Positions 24,817 through 34,600 of a stretch of DNA of 64,000 nucleotides are shown piece by piece. The notes beneath the pieces were generated by a model. That model was not told the origin of the DNA. It searched no databases and was given only the letters and a program-made list of their open reading frames with translations. The translations under genes were made by a program, and so were the position numbers. The stretch lies in NCBI RefSeq assembly GCF_015163075.1, contig NZ_JADDXU010000004.1, positions 496,001-560,000 on the forward strand, in the 5' to 3' direction. Each line of letters opens with the position of its first letter. The first letter of the stretch is position 1. The stretch comes from Streptomyces justiciae (GTDB taxonomy: Bacteria; Actinomycetota; Actinomycetes; Streptomycetales; Streptomycetaceae).

Positions 24817-25641
24817 ATGACGACCGTAGGAATAGTCACCGGAGCCGGACGCGGAATGGGAGAGGCGTGCGCGCGGCGGCTCGCCGACATGGTGGACGTA
24901 CTCCTGCTCGTCGACCGGGACGCGGAGGGCGCGGCGGCCGTCGCCAAGGACCTGGGCGACGCCGGTCACCGGGCCACGGCCGAGCCGTTCGCCCTCGACG
25001 TCACCGACCGTGCGGGCCTGGCCCGGCTCGCCGACCGGGTCGCGGAACTCGGCACACTGCGCGCCGTCGCCCACGCGGCCGGTATCTCGCCCAGCATGGC
25101 CGACTGGCGCCGCATCTTCGAGGTCGACCTCATCGGTACCGCCCTGCTGGCCGAGACGCTGCGTCCGCTCGCCACCGAGGGCACCGCGCACGTCTACTTC
25201 TCCTCCATGTCGCCCCTGATCGCGCGCGTGGAGCCCGATCCGGCCGTCGGCGCGATCCTGGACGATCCGCTGGCGGAGGATTTCCTCGACCGGATCCGCG
25301 AGGCCGTCGGCCCGGACATCGAGCAGTCCACGATGGCCTACCCGTGGGCCAAGCACGGCGTGGCCCGCTTCGCGCGCAAGGAAGCGGTACGGCTCGGTCC
25401 GGTCGGCGCCCGCGTCTGCTCGCTCGCGCCCGGCATCATCGACACCCCGCAGGGGCGGCAGGAGGCGGCCAAGCAGACGTCGATGCAGCGGCTCGTCGAC
25501 GCGACGCCGCTGGGCCGCACCGGCCGCCCGGAGGAGGTCGCGGCCGTGGTCGCGTTCATGCTCTCGGACGAGGCGAGTTTCCTGAACGGCATCGACATCC
25601 TCGTCGACGGCGGCGTCATCGCCGCGGTCCGCGACAGGTGA
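24817..25641 (+). CDS. Short-chain dehydrogenase/reductase
   Basis: A 274-residue classical SDR. The NAD(P) motif is GIVTGAGRGMGEACA, the AG motif is in AVAHAAGISPS, and the catalytic pair is Tyr/Lys in MAYPWAKHGVARFARKEA with Ser in YFSSMSP. The C-terminus is the usual GIDILVDGG. The spacing and the long loop before the catalytic Tyr resemble 3-alpha-hydroxysteroid or coniferyl-alcohol dehydrogenase-like SDRs. Substrate unknown, but its place between a VOC protein and an esterase suggests a short catabolic or tailoring route. Confidence 0.9.
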   Translation: MTTVGIVTGAGRGMGEACARRLADMVDVLLLVDRDAEGAAAVAKDLGDAGHRATAEPFALDVTDRAGLARLADRVAELGTLRAVAHAAGISPSMADWRRIFEVDLIGTALLAETLRPLATEGTAHVYFSSMSPLIARVEPDPAVGAILDDPLAEDFLDRIREAVGPDIEQSTMAYPWAKHGVARFARKEAVRLGPVGARVCSLAPGIIDTPQGRQEAAKQTSMQRLVDATPLGRTGRPEEVAAVVAFMLSDEASFLNGIDILVDGGVIAAVRDR

Positions 25642-25720
25642 CGGCACGCCCACACTCCACAGGCGGCGAGCCGTAAGGCCCCTCCTCGCCTGGCCCACCC
25701 CGTTCCCGAAGGAGCGAACG

Positions 25721-26722
25721 ATGACAGAGCAGACGGCGGCAGACATCTTCGGCCCCGTGACCGCCCGGCCCCCGCTGGACCCGGAACTCGCGCCGGCCGA
25801 GGAAGTCATGCGCGGCTTCCTGCCGGTCCTCTCGGACGAGACGCTCCCGGAAGCCCGGCGGCGGGTGGCCGAGGGAATGGCCGGGCGCGAGCCGGACCTG
25901 ACGGCGGGCGGCAGAGTGCGGGTGGAGGAACGTCAGGTGCCCGGACCGGACGGCGCGCCGGAGCTCACCGTGCTGATCCTCAGCCCGGTCGAGGACCGGG
26001 GCGCCAAGGGCGGCATCCTCCACATCCACGGCGGCGGGATGATCCTCGGGGACCGGCGGACGGGCGTGAGCGCGATGCTGCCGTTCGTCGCCGAGGGCAG
26101 TGCGGTCGTGGTGTCGGTCGAGTACCGTCTCGCCCCCGAGCACCCCGACCCCGCTCCGGTCGAGGACTGCTATGCCGGACTGGTGTGGCTGGCGAAGAAC
26201 GCCGAGGAACTCGGTGTCGACCCCGGACGCCTCCTCGTTGTGGGGACCAGTGCCGGTGGCGGTCTCGCCGCGGGGACCGCGCTGCTCGCCCGGGACCGCG
26301 CCTTTCCCCGGCTCAGCCACCAGGTGCTCATCTGCCCCATGCTGGACGACCGCTTCCGGACGCACAGCAGCCGCATGCTGGACGGCGAGGGAACCTGGGA
26401 CCGCAACAGCAACCTGTACGGCTGGACAGCCCTGTTGGGCGAGCGGCGCGGCGGACCGGACGTGTCGCCGTACGCCGCGCCGGCCCGCGCCGAGGACCTC
26501 GGCGGTCTTCCACGGACCTATATCGACACCGGCTCGGTGGAAGTGTTCCGCGACGAGATCCTCACGTACGCCCGCCGTCTGTCCGAGGCCGGCGTGAGCG
26601 TCGACCTCCACATGTGGGGCGGCGGCTTTCACGGTTTCGACGGCATCGCGGCCCAGGCAGCGGTGTCGCGGGCATCCGTGGCGACCCGCGAGGAGTTCAT
26701 CCGGCGCGCCCTCGAGGCGTGA
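25721..26722 (+). CDS. HSL-family alpha/beta hydrolase (esterase)
   Basis: A 333-residue hormone-sensitive-lipase-type esterase. The oxyanion motif is HIHGGGMILGD, followed by VVSVEYRLAPEHPDPAPVEDCYAGL. The nucleophile Ser is in VVGTSAGGGLAAG, the Asp in YIDTGSVEVFRDE and the His in GGGFHGFD. It hydrolyses short acyl esters in the cytoplasm. ATG 25721 is preceded by GAAGGAG. It is last of the composite-element gene series; the next gene is convergent 35 bp away. Confidence 0.9.
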   Translation: MTEQTAADIFGPVTARPPLDPELAPAEEVMRGFLPVLSDETLPEARRRVAEGMAGREPDLTAGGRVRVEERQVPGPDGAPELTVLILSPVEDRGAKGGILHIHGGGMILGDRRTGVSAMLPFVAEGSAVVVSVEYRLAPEHPDPAPVEDCYAGLVWLAKNAEELGVDPGRLLVVGTSAGGGLAAGTALLARDRAFPRLSHQVLICPMLDDRFRTHSSRMLDGEGTWDRNSNLYGWTALLGERRGGPDVSPYAAPARAEDLGGLPRTYIDTGSVEVFRDEILTYARRLSEAGVSVDLHMWGGGFHGFDGIAAQAAVSRASVATREEFIRRALEA

Positions 26723-26757
26723 GCGCAGCCTCTGGTCGATCGACATACCGGGCTGGT

Positions 26758-27999
26758 TCAGACACGTACGGGAACGGGTGCCGCCTTCACCCGGGCGACG
26801 GTGACGGCGTACAGGAGCAGGCCCGCGGTGGTGAGAACGAAGCCCGCCCAGACCGTGGACAGGGTCCCCCAGCCGGCGTCGAGAACGACGGCGCCGCCGA
26901 TCGCGCCGAGGGAGTTGGCGAGATTGAGGGCCGCCAGGTTGAGCGTGCCCATCAGGGTCGGGGCGTCCGGTGCGAAGTCGGTCAGCCGGACCTGGATGGT
27001 GGGAATCGCGAACATCATGGTGGCGCCGACGCCGAAGAGGCAGGGCAGCAGCACCACCAGGTTGCTGCCGGCCAAGCCGATCATTACCAGGAGCGCCAGC
27101 ACACCTCCGTAACCCCAGATCAGACCGCGATTCCGGTACTGGTCGGCGACCCGTCCGCCCAGGTGGTTGCCGACCGCCATGCCGAGGCCGAAGACGGCGA
27201 GCGCGGTCGGGATCAGCGAGGCGTCCCGCAGTGCCGCGTCGGTGATGAACGGGCCGATGAACGTGTAGACGGCGAAGATGCTGGAGATGCCGAGCGCCGC
27301 GACGGTGACCATGAGCCAGACCTCTCGCCGTCGCAGGGCGCCCAGTTCGCTCGTGACGGAACTGCCGCGCAGGTCGTCGGTGCGCGGCAGCCAGGCGATC
27401 AGGGCGGCCGCGGCGAGCAGTCCGACGCCGACCACGGCCCAGTACATGACGCGCCAGCCGGCGTTCTGGCCGATGAAGGTCCCCAGCGGAGACCCGGCGA
27501 TGGTGGCGACGGTGAGCCCGCCCATCACGGTGGCGAACGCCTTGCCGCCCTTGCCCGGGCCGTACGTGTACGCGGCGACGACGGCCCCGGCGCCGAAGAA
27601 CGCCCCTTGCACGCTGCCGGTGACGAACCGGAAGGCGACGAGCTGTGCGATGTTCGGTGCCAGGGCGGAGAGGGCGTTGCCGACGAGGAACAGTGCGATC
27701 AGGCCGAGCAGCAGAGTGCGCCGGTTGGCCCGGGCGGCGAGCAGGGTGATGGCCGGGGAGCCCAGCATCACCCCGAAGGCGTAGGCGGTGATGGCGTAGG
27801 TCGCGACCGGAACGGACACGTCCAGGTCGGATGCGATCAGCTGGATGATGCCGTTGCTGCCGAACTCGCCGGTGCCGATCGCGAAGGTGCCCAGAGCCAG
27901 TGCGAACAAGGTGAGCTTCGGATTGCGGATGGGTGTGGTCGCGAGGGTGTGCCGGGTCTCCTCGGCGACGCACTGGCTGTCGTACACATGCTGATGCAT
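26758..27999 (-). CDS. MFS transporter, DHA1/AraJ-like (12 helices)
   Basis: A 413-residue major-facilitator exporter. FALALGTFAIGTGEFGSNGIIQLIASDL is the first helix with its GTxEF motif (AraJ/YdhP-like), ITLLAARANRRTLLLG is the motif A loop, and SPLGTFIGQNAGWRVMYWAVV is the motif C region. ATG 27999 follows AAGGACGAGCCG. It converges on the esterase gene and may export a product or toxic intermediate of that pathway; no shared operator was seen upstream. Confidence 0.88.
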   Translation of the reverse strand: MHQHVYDSQCVAEETRHTLATTPIRNPKLTLFALALGTFAIGTGEFGSNGIIQLIASDLDVSVPVATYAITAYAFGVMLGSPAITLLAARANRRTLLLGLIALFLVGNALSALAPNIAQLVAFRFVTGSVQGAFFGAGAVVAAYTYGPGKGGKAFATVMGGLTVATIAGSPLGTFIGQNAGWRVMYWAVVGVGLLAAAALIAWLPRTDDLRGSSVTSELGALRRREVWLMVTVAALGISSIFAVYTFIGPFITDAALRDASLIPTALAVFGLGMAVGNHLGGRVADQYRNRGLIWGYGGVLALLVMIGLAGSNLVVLLPCLFGVGATMMFAIPTIQVRLTDFAPDAPTLMGTLNLAALNLANSLGAIGGAVVLDAGWGTLSTVWAGFVLTTAGLLLYAVTVARVKAAPVPVRV

Positions 28000-28058
28000 C
28001 GGCTCGTCCTTTCCAGGGAAATCAGCTGTCAGGCGTGCGGGCCGCCTCCTCGGCCGGA

Positions 28059-28856
28059 TCAGCCCGCGGCGCGTTTGATGAGGGCGACCGTCGCCGCGGG
28101 CTTCGCGATCATCGCTACATGCGAGGTGTCAGCCTCGAAGGTGTGTGCGCCGGCCCGGCGCGCCATGAACCGCTGGGCCGCCGGGGGAAGCACCTGGTCG
28201 TCGCTGCCCACGAGGTACCAGGACGGAATGGTTTTCCAGGCTGGGGCACCGGACGGTTCCCCGAGAGTGCGCACGTCCGCGGGCCGCTGGCCGGCCCACA
28301 TCAGGTCGGTGGTGGCCTTCGGCAGGTCACCGGCGAAGACGTCGTGGAAGAGCTCCTTCTTGATGTAGCCGTCGACGAGGCCCTCGCCATAGGGGCGGAA
28401 GTCCAGCGCCGCCTCGCTGAGCCTGCTTCCCGGGTACTTCGTCTGCAGGCCCAGCAGCGTCTCGCCCTGGTCGGGTACGAACGCGGCCACGTAGACCAGT
28501 GCCTTCACGTTCGGGTTGCCGGTCGCGGCGTTGGTGACGACGATCCCGCCGTAGGAGTGCGCGACGAGGACGAGTGGGCCGCTGAGCGTGGCGAGGATGC
28601 CGGCGAGGTAGGCGGAGTCGGAGGCCACGCTGCGCAGTGGGTTGGGCGGTGCGATGACCGGATAGCCGTCGCAGATGAGCCGAGAGGCGACCCCGTTCCA
28701 GCCGGAGGCGTCGGCGAACGCGCCGTGCACGAGTACCACGGTGGGCTTCTTGCCGCTGCTGTTTCTGGTCTGGGCCTGCGCGGCGGGCGCGTTGAGTGCG
28801 GCGCCCACTGCGACCGCGGCGGATCCGGCCAGTAGTCCCCGGCGAGTTGTCGTCAT
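28059..28856 (-). CDS. Secreted (Tat) alpha/beta hydrolase, paralogue of the gene at 35741
   Basis: A 265-residue hydrolase with an N-terminal twin-arginine signal (TTTRRGLLAGSAAVAVGAALNAPAAQAQ). The mature part opens PTVVLVHGAFADASGWNGVASRL. It has the nucleophile elbow VAHSYGGIV, the acid region LVGSDDQVLPP and the His in ADTSHVAMIAKP. The gene at 35741 encodes the same mature protein type without a signal. Related proteins are annotated as methylketone or salicylate-ester hydrolases (MES-like). The Tat ATG at 28856 is clear; the longer frame upstream is promoter. The 189 bp upstream to 29045 are visibly A+T richer and hold no gene. Confidence 0.87.
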   Translation of the reverse strand: MTTTRRGLLAGSAAVAVGAALNAPAAQAQTRNSSGKKPTVVLVHGAFADASGWNGVASRLICDGYPVIAPPNPLRSVASDSAYLAGILATLSGPLVLVAHSYGGIVVTNAATGNPNVKALVYVAAFVPDQGETLLGLQTKYPGSRLSEAALDFRPYGEGLVDGYIKKELFHDVFAGDLPKATTDLMWAGQRPADVRTLGEPSGAPAWKTIPSWYLVGSDDQVLPPAAQRFMARRAGAHTFEADTSHVAMIAKPAATVALIKRAAG

Positions 28857-29045
28857 CGCTGTATCCCCTTCGATGTCCGCTGTTCTCAGTGGCGATCGCG
28901 GGTCAGCGTAAAACTGGCTACTTGACGAATACTGAACAGAAATCCGGGAGCCAATTCCGTCGTTGTCAAGAGCGCCTTCGCGTAAAACCATGAATACGTG
29001 GCGGTGAAATAACCGTCGGGGAAAGCGAGTTGCCCTGTAGGCCCG

Positions 29046-30401
29046 TCAGCCCGCTGTTTTTTCCTCGGCTACGGCACTCGGCGGCATGGTGTGGGCGCCC
29101 TTGTCCAGGGCGTACCGGCGTTGCAGCACGATGGCGATCGTCATGAGCGTGGCCGGCACCAAGGTGAAGCCGTAGCGCACGGCTGCCAGCGCACCGGAGG
29201 ATTGCGTGGCATGCTCGCCCGCCGTACTGGCCACGAATCCGCCCAGGGCCAGGCAGGCCGAGTACACGTACGGCCCCAGCGCCCCGCCGGTCGCCTCGGC
29301 CGCGGTCCACACTCCGGTGTAACTGCCCGCACTGGCGGCCCCGGCCGGCCCGGCTTCGGCGATGACGTCGGGCACCATCGACAGTGGCATCAGCTGCATC
29401 GCGGCGAACGCGACGCCGAGCACGGCGACGGCGGCGATCACCAGGGGCAGGCCGGCCGCGGCGCCCAGGGCCAGCACCAGCGAACCGGCCATGAACGCGG
29501 CCTGGGCCACGAGCAGGCTGCGTTGTTTGCCGAGACGCCGGGCCACCAGGACCCACAGCGGGGTGGTCAGGACCGCCGGCGCCATGAACGCCGCGATGAG
29601 CACGGTCGTGAGCGAGGAGCGGCCCAACTCGTACTCGGCGAAGTACGGCATGCCGGCCAGTACCAGGTTCATCGTGATCGCGACGGTCAGATAGGACGCG
29701 GTCAGCGCACGGAAGTGCCGGTCGCGCAGTGCCACCAGCAGCCCGCCCCGGTGCCCCGGGTCGGCCGAGGTGCCCGGTGCCGTCCGGTTGAGGCGGGCGA
29801 CGCCGGTGATGCCGACCAGCATCGCCGCGAGCATGACGGCGCCGAGCAGCATGGCCATTCTCGTGTAGTCGCCGACGCCCGGGTCGTCACCGGCGACGAC
29901 CGGCGCGGCTACGCCGGCGAGCAGGACGCTCACGGTGATCACGACATTGCGGTAGCCCATGAGGCGGGTCCGCTCGTGGTAGCCGATGGCGAGGTCGGCC
30001 GGTGTGGCGAGGTAGGAGACCTGGTAGAGCGAGTAGAGCAGGTTACCGGCGACCAGTGCCACCGCGATCCAGATCGCGGCCGTCGTCCCGTGCAGGTCGG
30101 GCGGCACGGCGAACACGGCCACGAAGGCGAGCACCACCACGCAGCCGGCCAGCATCAGTCGACGGCGGTGGCCGGTGCCCGCCAGTCCGGCATCGGAGAT
30201 CCGGCCCACCCACGGGTGCGTCACGATGTCGGCGACGTTCGGCAGCAGCAGCGCGAGACCGGCCGTGGACGGCGGCACGGCCAGGACGTCGGTGAGGAAG
30301 TACAGCAGGAAGATGCCCGGCACGGTGACCCAGATCCCCATGCCGACCGAACCGGCGGCGAACGGCAGGAGTGCGCGCAGGGGAAGCCGAACGTCGGTCA
30401 T
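29046..30401 (-). CDS. MFS transporter, GPH (MelB-like cation symporter) type
   Basis: A 451-residue protein with about 12 helices. LLYFLTDVLAVPPSTAGLALLLPNVADIVTHPWVGRISD matches the glycoside-pentoside-hexuronide:cation symporter opening, where the DxxxxPxxGxxSD loop is diagnostic. GYRNVVITVS and PLSMVPDVIAEAG are further family motifs. It probably imports a sugar-like or organic solute with a cation, although GPH members in biosynthetic clusters can export. ATG 30401 has a GGAGGCAGCTC site. It lies downstream of the aminotransferase gene with a 47-bp gap, likely in the same operon. Confidence 0.85.
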   Translation of the reverse strand: MTDVRLPLRALLPFAAGSVGMGIWVTVPGIFLLYFLTDVLAVPPSTAGLALLLPNVADIVTHPWVGRISDAGLAGTGHRRRLMLAGCVVVLAFVAVFAVPPDLHGTTAAIWIAVALVAGNLLYSLYQVSYLATPADLAIGYHERTRLMGYRNVVITVSVLLAGVAAPVVAGDDPGVGDYTRMAMLLGAVMLAAMLVGITGVARLNRTAPGTSADPGHRGGLLVALRDRHFRALTASYLTVAITMNLVLAGMPYFAEYELGRSSLTTVLIAAFMAPAVLTTPLWVLVARRLGKQRSLLVAQAAFMAGSLVLALGAAAGLPLVIAAVAVLGVAFAAMQLMPLSMVPDVIAEAGPAGAASAGSYTGVWTAAEATGGALGPYVYSACLALGGFVASTAGEHATQSSGALAAVRYGFTLVPATLMTIAIVLQRRYALDKGAHTMPPSAVAEEKTAG

Positions 30402-30448
30402 GAGCTGCCTCCAGGGAGTTCACCACAGGTCGTTGCTCGCGTGCGTCC

Positions 30449-31645
30449 TCAGAAGGCCATTGCCAACCGGCGTACGGCCTCGCGCAGTTCCTCCGGAGGG
30501 CGGTCGCTGTACGACAACCGCAGGTGCCGGGCCGAGGATCGCTCCCCTGGGTCCGCCATGAAGAACTCGCCCTGCTGGTAGAGCACGCCGCGGGCGGCCG
30601 CCCGCCGGAACAGCGCTGCGGGGTCCACGGCGTCGTCGGTGAGCCGCGGCCAGAGGAACAGCCCGCCTTCGGGGGGTACGACGTCGAGGGCGTCCGGGAG
30701 TTGTTCCCGCAGGGCGTCGATCAGCACGCCGGAGCGTTCCCGGTACAGCGCGGTGGCGCCGCGCACGATCGCGTCGAACCATTCGCTGTCGTCGGTGAGC
30801 AGCCGTTCGATGATCGCCTGCGTCACCGAGGAGGTGTGGACGTCGAGGCGGTTGCGCAGTCGGATCACCGGGTCCACGAGATGGTCCGGCAGTACCAGCC
30901 AGCCCACCCGCCAGCCGGGCCCGAGGGTCTTGGTGAAGGTGTTGACGTGGATCGCCCGGTCCGACTCGTTGAAGGCCGCGACACCCTGGTCGCGGCCGTG
31001 GAAGCGCAGTTCGCGGTACGGGTTGTCGACGATCACGTAGAAGCCGTACCGCTCGGCGAGCTCGATCAGTGCTTGGCGCTTCGGCGCCGAGAGGCTGACC
31101 TGGGCGGGGTTGTGGAAGTCGGGCACGGTGTAGGCGGCGGCGATCCGGGCGCCGGTGGCGAGCTGCCGGGCGAGGTGTTCGACGTCGAAGCCGTCGGCCA
31201 GTACCGGTACGGGCAGGATCCGGGTCGTCGACACCTCCAGGGCCCACAGGAAACCCGGGAACACCGGATCGTCCACCGCGACAGTGGCATCGCGCTCGAC
31301 CACGGTCAGCACCGCCAGGGCGAGGCCGTGCATGCCACCGTTCGTCACCACGATCCGGCTGGGGTCGACGCCCTCCCGTCTCGCGATCCAGTCGCACAGC
31401 GCGTCGGATCCGCGCGCGGGGGAGTACTGCAGGCTCGCGACGGCGGCGTCCGGGTCCTGCCACAGCTGCGCCGATGCCTGGCTGGTCGCCTCGACCGGCA
31501 GAGCGGCGGGCGCGGGGATGCCGCCCAGCAGGCGAATCGTGCCGGAGGCGGGGGCGGCCATGCTGGCGTCGACGAAGCCTTTCGGCGCGGAGAGCCCACG
31601 GGCCAGGGCGGTCAGCCCGTTCCGTTCCTCAGGGCCTGCGGTCAT
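30449..31645 (-). CDS. PLP-dependent aminotransferase, class I/II (MocR-catalytic-domain-like)
   Basis: A 398-residue fold-type I enzyme without the GntR DNA-binding domain of MocR proteins. Substrate-side motifs are SLQYSPARGSDALCDWIARREG and VVTNGGMHGLALA. The PLP-binding Asn and Asp are in YTVPDFHNPAQVSLS and GFYVIVDNPYREL. The Schiff-base Lys is in HVNTFTKTLGPGWRVGW. RHLRLSYSDRPPEEL carries the carboxylate-binding Arg. The set resembles 2-aminoadipate or valine-pyruvate-type aminotransferases. Its ATG overlaps the stop of the SARP gene (ATGA), with GGAGGCACGAC upstream, so expression is tied to that regulator. Confidence 0.9.
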   Translation of the reverse strand: MTAGPEERNGLTALARGLSAPKGFVDASMAAPASGTIRLLGGIPAPAALPVEATSQASAQLWQDPDAAVASLQYSPARGSDALCDWIARREGVDPSRIVVTNGGMHGLALAVLTVVERDATVAVDDPVFPGFLWALEVSTTRILPVPVLADGFDVEHLARQLATGARIAAAYTVPDFHNPAQVSLSAPKRQALIELAERYGFYVIVDNPYRELRFHGRDQGVAAFNESDRAIHVNTFTKTLGPGWRVGWLVLPDHLVDPVIRLRNRLDVHTSSVTQAIIERLLTDDSEWFDAIVRGATALYRERSGVLIDALREQLPDALDVVPPEGGLFLWPRLTDDAVDPAALFRRAAARGVLYQQGEFFMADPGERSSARHLRLSYSDRPPEELREAVRRLAMAF

Positions 31646-34600
31646 GTCGTGCCTCCGGGTCCTGAGAGCAATCGTTCGGCTCGACGGGCGAACAGGTGCG
31701 CCTCGCATGCGGTGGCTTGCGTGTAGGCGTGTTCGGCGGCGGCCCGGACAGTGGTGAGCGGTGCGCCGCGGGCCTCCAGCAGATGCGCCTTGAGTAGCAG
31801 GAGCAGTCCCTCGGCATAGCGCTGGCCGTAGTCCCACATGGCCTGGTCGGCCCGGTCGAGAGCGGTTTCGGCCCGGTCGGGCGATCCCGCTGCCAGCCAC
31901 ATCTCGGCGATCAGCCCGTAGTGGTAGGCGATGCCCCATTGCGGCGGGTCGAGCAGGTGGGCGGCCAGGAGTTCCTCGGCCTCGGCCGCGGCGCCGGCCG
32001 GGTCCTCGCCGGTGAGGGCGCGAGCCCAGCACCAGCTCTGCCGGATGTAGTGGTCGATCTGGGCGCCGAGGCGGGCCAGGCCCGCGGCGACCCACCGCTC
32101 GCCCGCTCGCCGTGCCGTTTCGGCGTCGCCGGCCATGGAAGCGATCATGGTCGTGTAGTAGACCCAGACCGAGGCCGCGTACGGGTCACCCGGGGTGTCC
32201 CAGGTGTCGACGAAGGCCAGCGCCGTGTCGACATCACCGTGCAGCGCGGTCATGACCGCACGCCAGCCGGGTCCTTCCCCGGGAATGCTGCCGTCCCGCC
32301 GCAGCGGCGTCTCTTCGTCCGGAGCGAGGGTGCCGTGGGCAGGCGCGACATCCTCCTTGCTGAAGGCCCGGTACGCCTCACCGATGTTGCCGATGTCCCA
32401 CTGATGCAGGCCCCAGGCCTGCCGGCCGTAGCGTCGCACTGCGGTAGCGGAGGACGCCTGACCGAGTTCGTGCATGCGGCGCGCCAGCTGCCCGCGGCCC
32501 TTCTCGATGGAGGTGTAGGCGCCCATCAGACGGATGAAGAGGAAGTCGGCGGCCTCCGCCTCCCGGCCGAGAGTGCGGGCCAGGTATTCGGCCCGCTCCA
32601 GCAGATCGAAGGTCGAGGCGTCGTACCCCGACTGTCGTCTGACGACGATGGCGAGCAGGGTGAGGGCGGAGAACTCCAGCTCCATCAGTCCGGATGCCCG
32701 GGTGACCTGTACGGCGGAGCGCAGCTGTCGGTTGGCGGACTCGAAGGCGAGTTTCGCTGCCGCGCGGCGTCCGGCGCGGATCAGTGCCTCTGCGGTGCGG
32801 GCGGGTTCGGCGAGAGGGCCGGCGGCCCACAGGTGGTAGGCGAGGCGCTCGGCGACGTCCTCGTCGTCGGCATGGATCTGTTCGAGCGCGTCCGCGACGC
32901 GCAGATGCAGCTGGATGACCTGCTGTTTCGACGCGGTCTCCGAGACCGCTTCGCGCACCAGGTCGTGCGCGAAGCGGAGCGAGGACGGATCCTGCGGTCC
33001 GGGTTCGAGCAGCCCGAGCGTGTGCAGCGGTTCCAGGCGTTGGAGACAGTCCGCGACGCCCACACCCGTGGCGCGGGACAGCAGCCTGAGGTCGACTTCG
33101 CGGCCGATGAGCGCGGCCACCCGCAGCAGGTCGTGGGCGCGGTCGTCGAGCCCGGCCATCCGGTCGCGGACGACGTCGTGGACGGTGGAGGGCACCCCGG
33201 CCGCCGCGGCCGCGTCGTCGTGGCCGTCGGCGTCGCGGATCGAGCCGACCCCGCTGAGGAGTCGGGACAGCTCGCGAACGAAGAACGGGTTGCCCGAGGT
33301 CCGGGCGTGGATGGCGTGCGCGACGGCATCGCCGGGCTCCTGGCCGACCTCGTTGCGGATGAGTTCGGCCACGTCGGCCGGACCGAGCGGGCCGAGCCGG
33401 AACCTGCGGTGACCGGTCCGCCGGCTGGCAGCAGCCAGTACCCGCGAGAGGTCCGGGCTGAGTGCGGGCGCGCGATCTCGCAGCGCGCCGATGAGCGCGG
33501 TGCCCTGGGGCAGCCGTCCCGCCAGGTGCTGCAACAACTGCAGGGAGGTGGCGTCGGCCCATTGGAGGTCGTCGAGGATCAGGAGGGTCGGCCGTCGCGC
33601 CGATGCCTGTCGGACGAGGGCGACGACCTGTTCGAACAGCCGGAACTGGGCATTGCCGTCGGGGAGTTCCCGGGGCGCGTCGTCCCGCGCCGCGAGGAGA
33701 CTGCCCAGCCCGCCGGTGAGCCACCGTTCGCTCGCCGGCGCGGGCAGACTGTCCACGAGCTGACCGAGTGCCTGCTCCCAGGGCCACATCGCCGGTGTTC
33801 CGTCGCCCTCCAGGCAGGAGCCCCAGACGGAGAACGCACCCAGTCGCCCCGCCTCGGCGGCGGCCTCCTCCAGCAGTCGGGTCTTGCCCGCGCCCGGTTC
33901 GCCCTCGACCAAGCCGATCGCGGTGTCCCCGGCGAGCGCGCGCTCCACCATGCGCCGCAGTGTGGCGAGTTCTTCGGTCCGGCCGATCAAGGTGGCCGCC
34001 GTGGTCGGCGCGATCTCCCGCTGCGTCGCCTGCACGAGCGGCGCCGCCGCAGGCTGCGTGAGAATCCGGTGCTGCGCGTCCACCAGCGCCGGGCCCGGGT
34101 CGATACCCAGTTCCTCGGCGAGCCGGTCGCGGGCCTGCCGAAACACCGACAGTGCCTCGGCTTGGCGGCCTGCCGCGCCGAGAACGCCGACGAGGGCGGC
34201 CAGTACGGGCTCGTTGAACGGCGCCATCGATGCGGCCAGTTGGAGAGCCGCCAGTACCCGCTCGGGTCGGCCCGTCGACACGGCCAGTTCCGCCGCCGCG
34301 GTGCACACGTCGTAGAACTCGTTGTCGAGTGCGGCGAAGACCGTCGTGGCGAGTGTCCCGTCGGCGATGCCGTCGCCCGCCGAGCCGCGCCAGAGCCCGA
34401 GCGCTCCGACGTAGTGTTCCAGGGCTCTCTCGTGATCCTGCTGATCCAGCGCGGCCCTGGCGGCATCGACCAGTTCACGGAAGGCGACAAGATCCAGCGT
34501 GGTGGACGGGGCGACGAAGAGATAGGAATTGCCGCGACGGTGGAGGAACGACCCGGCTTCACGGACGGGCAGCAGGGGTTCAAGCAGTCGTCGCAACGCG

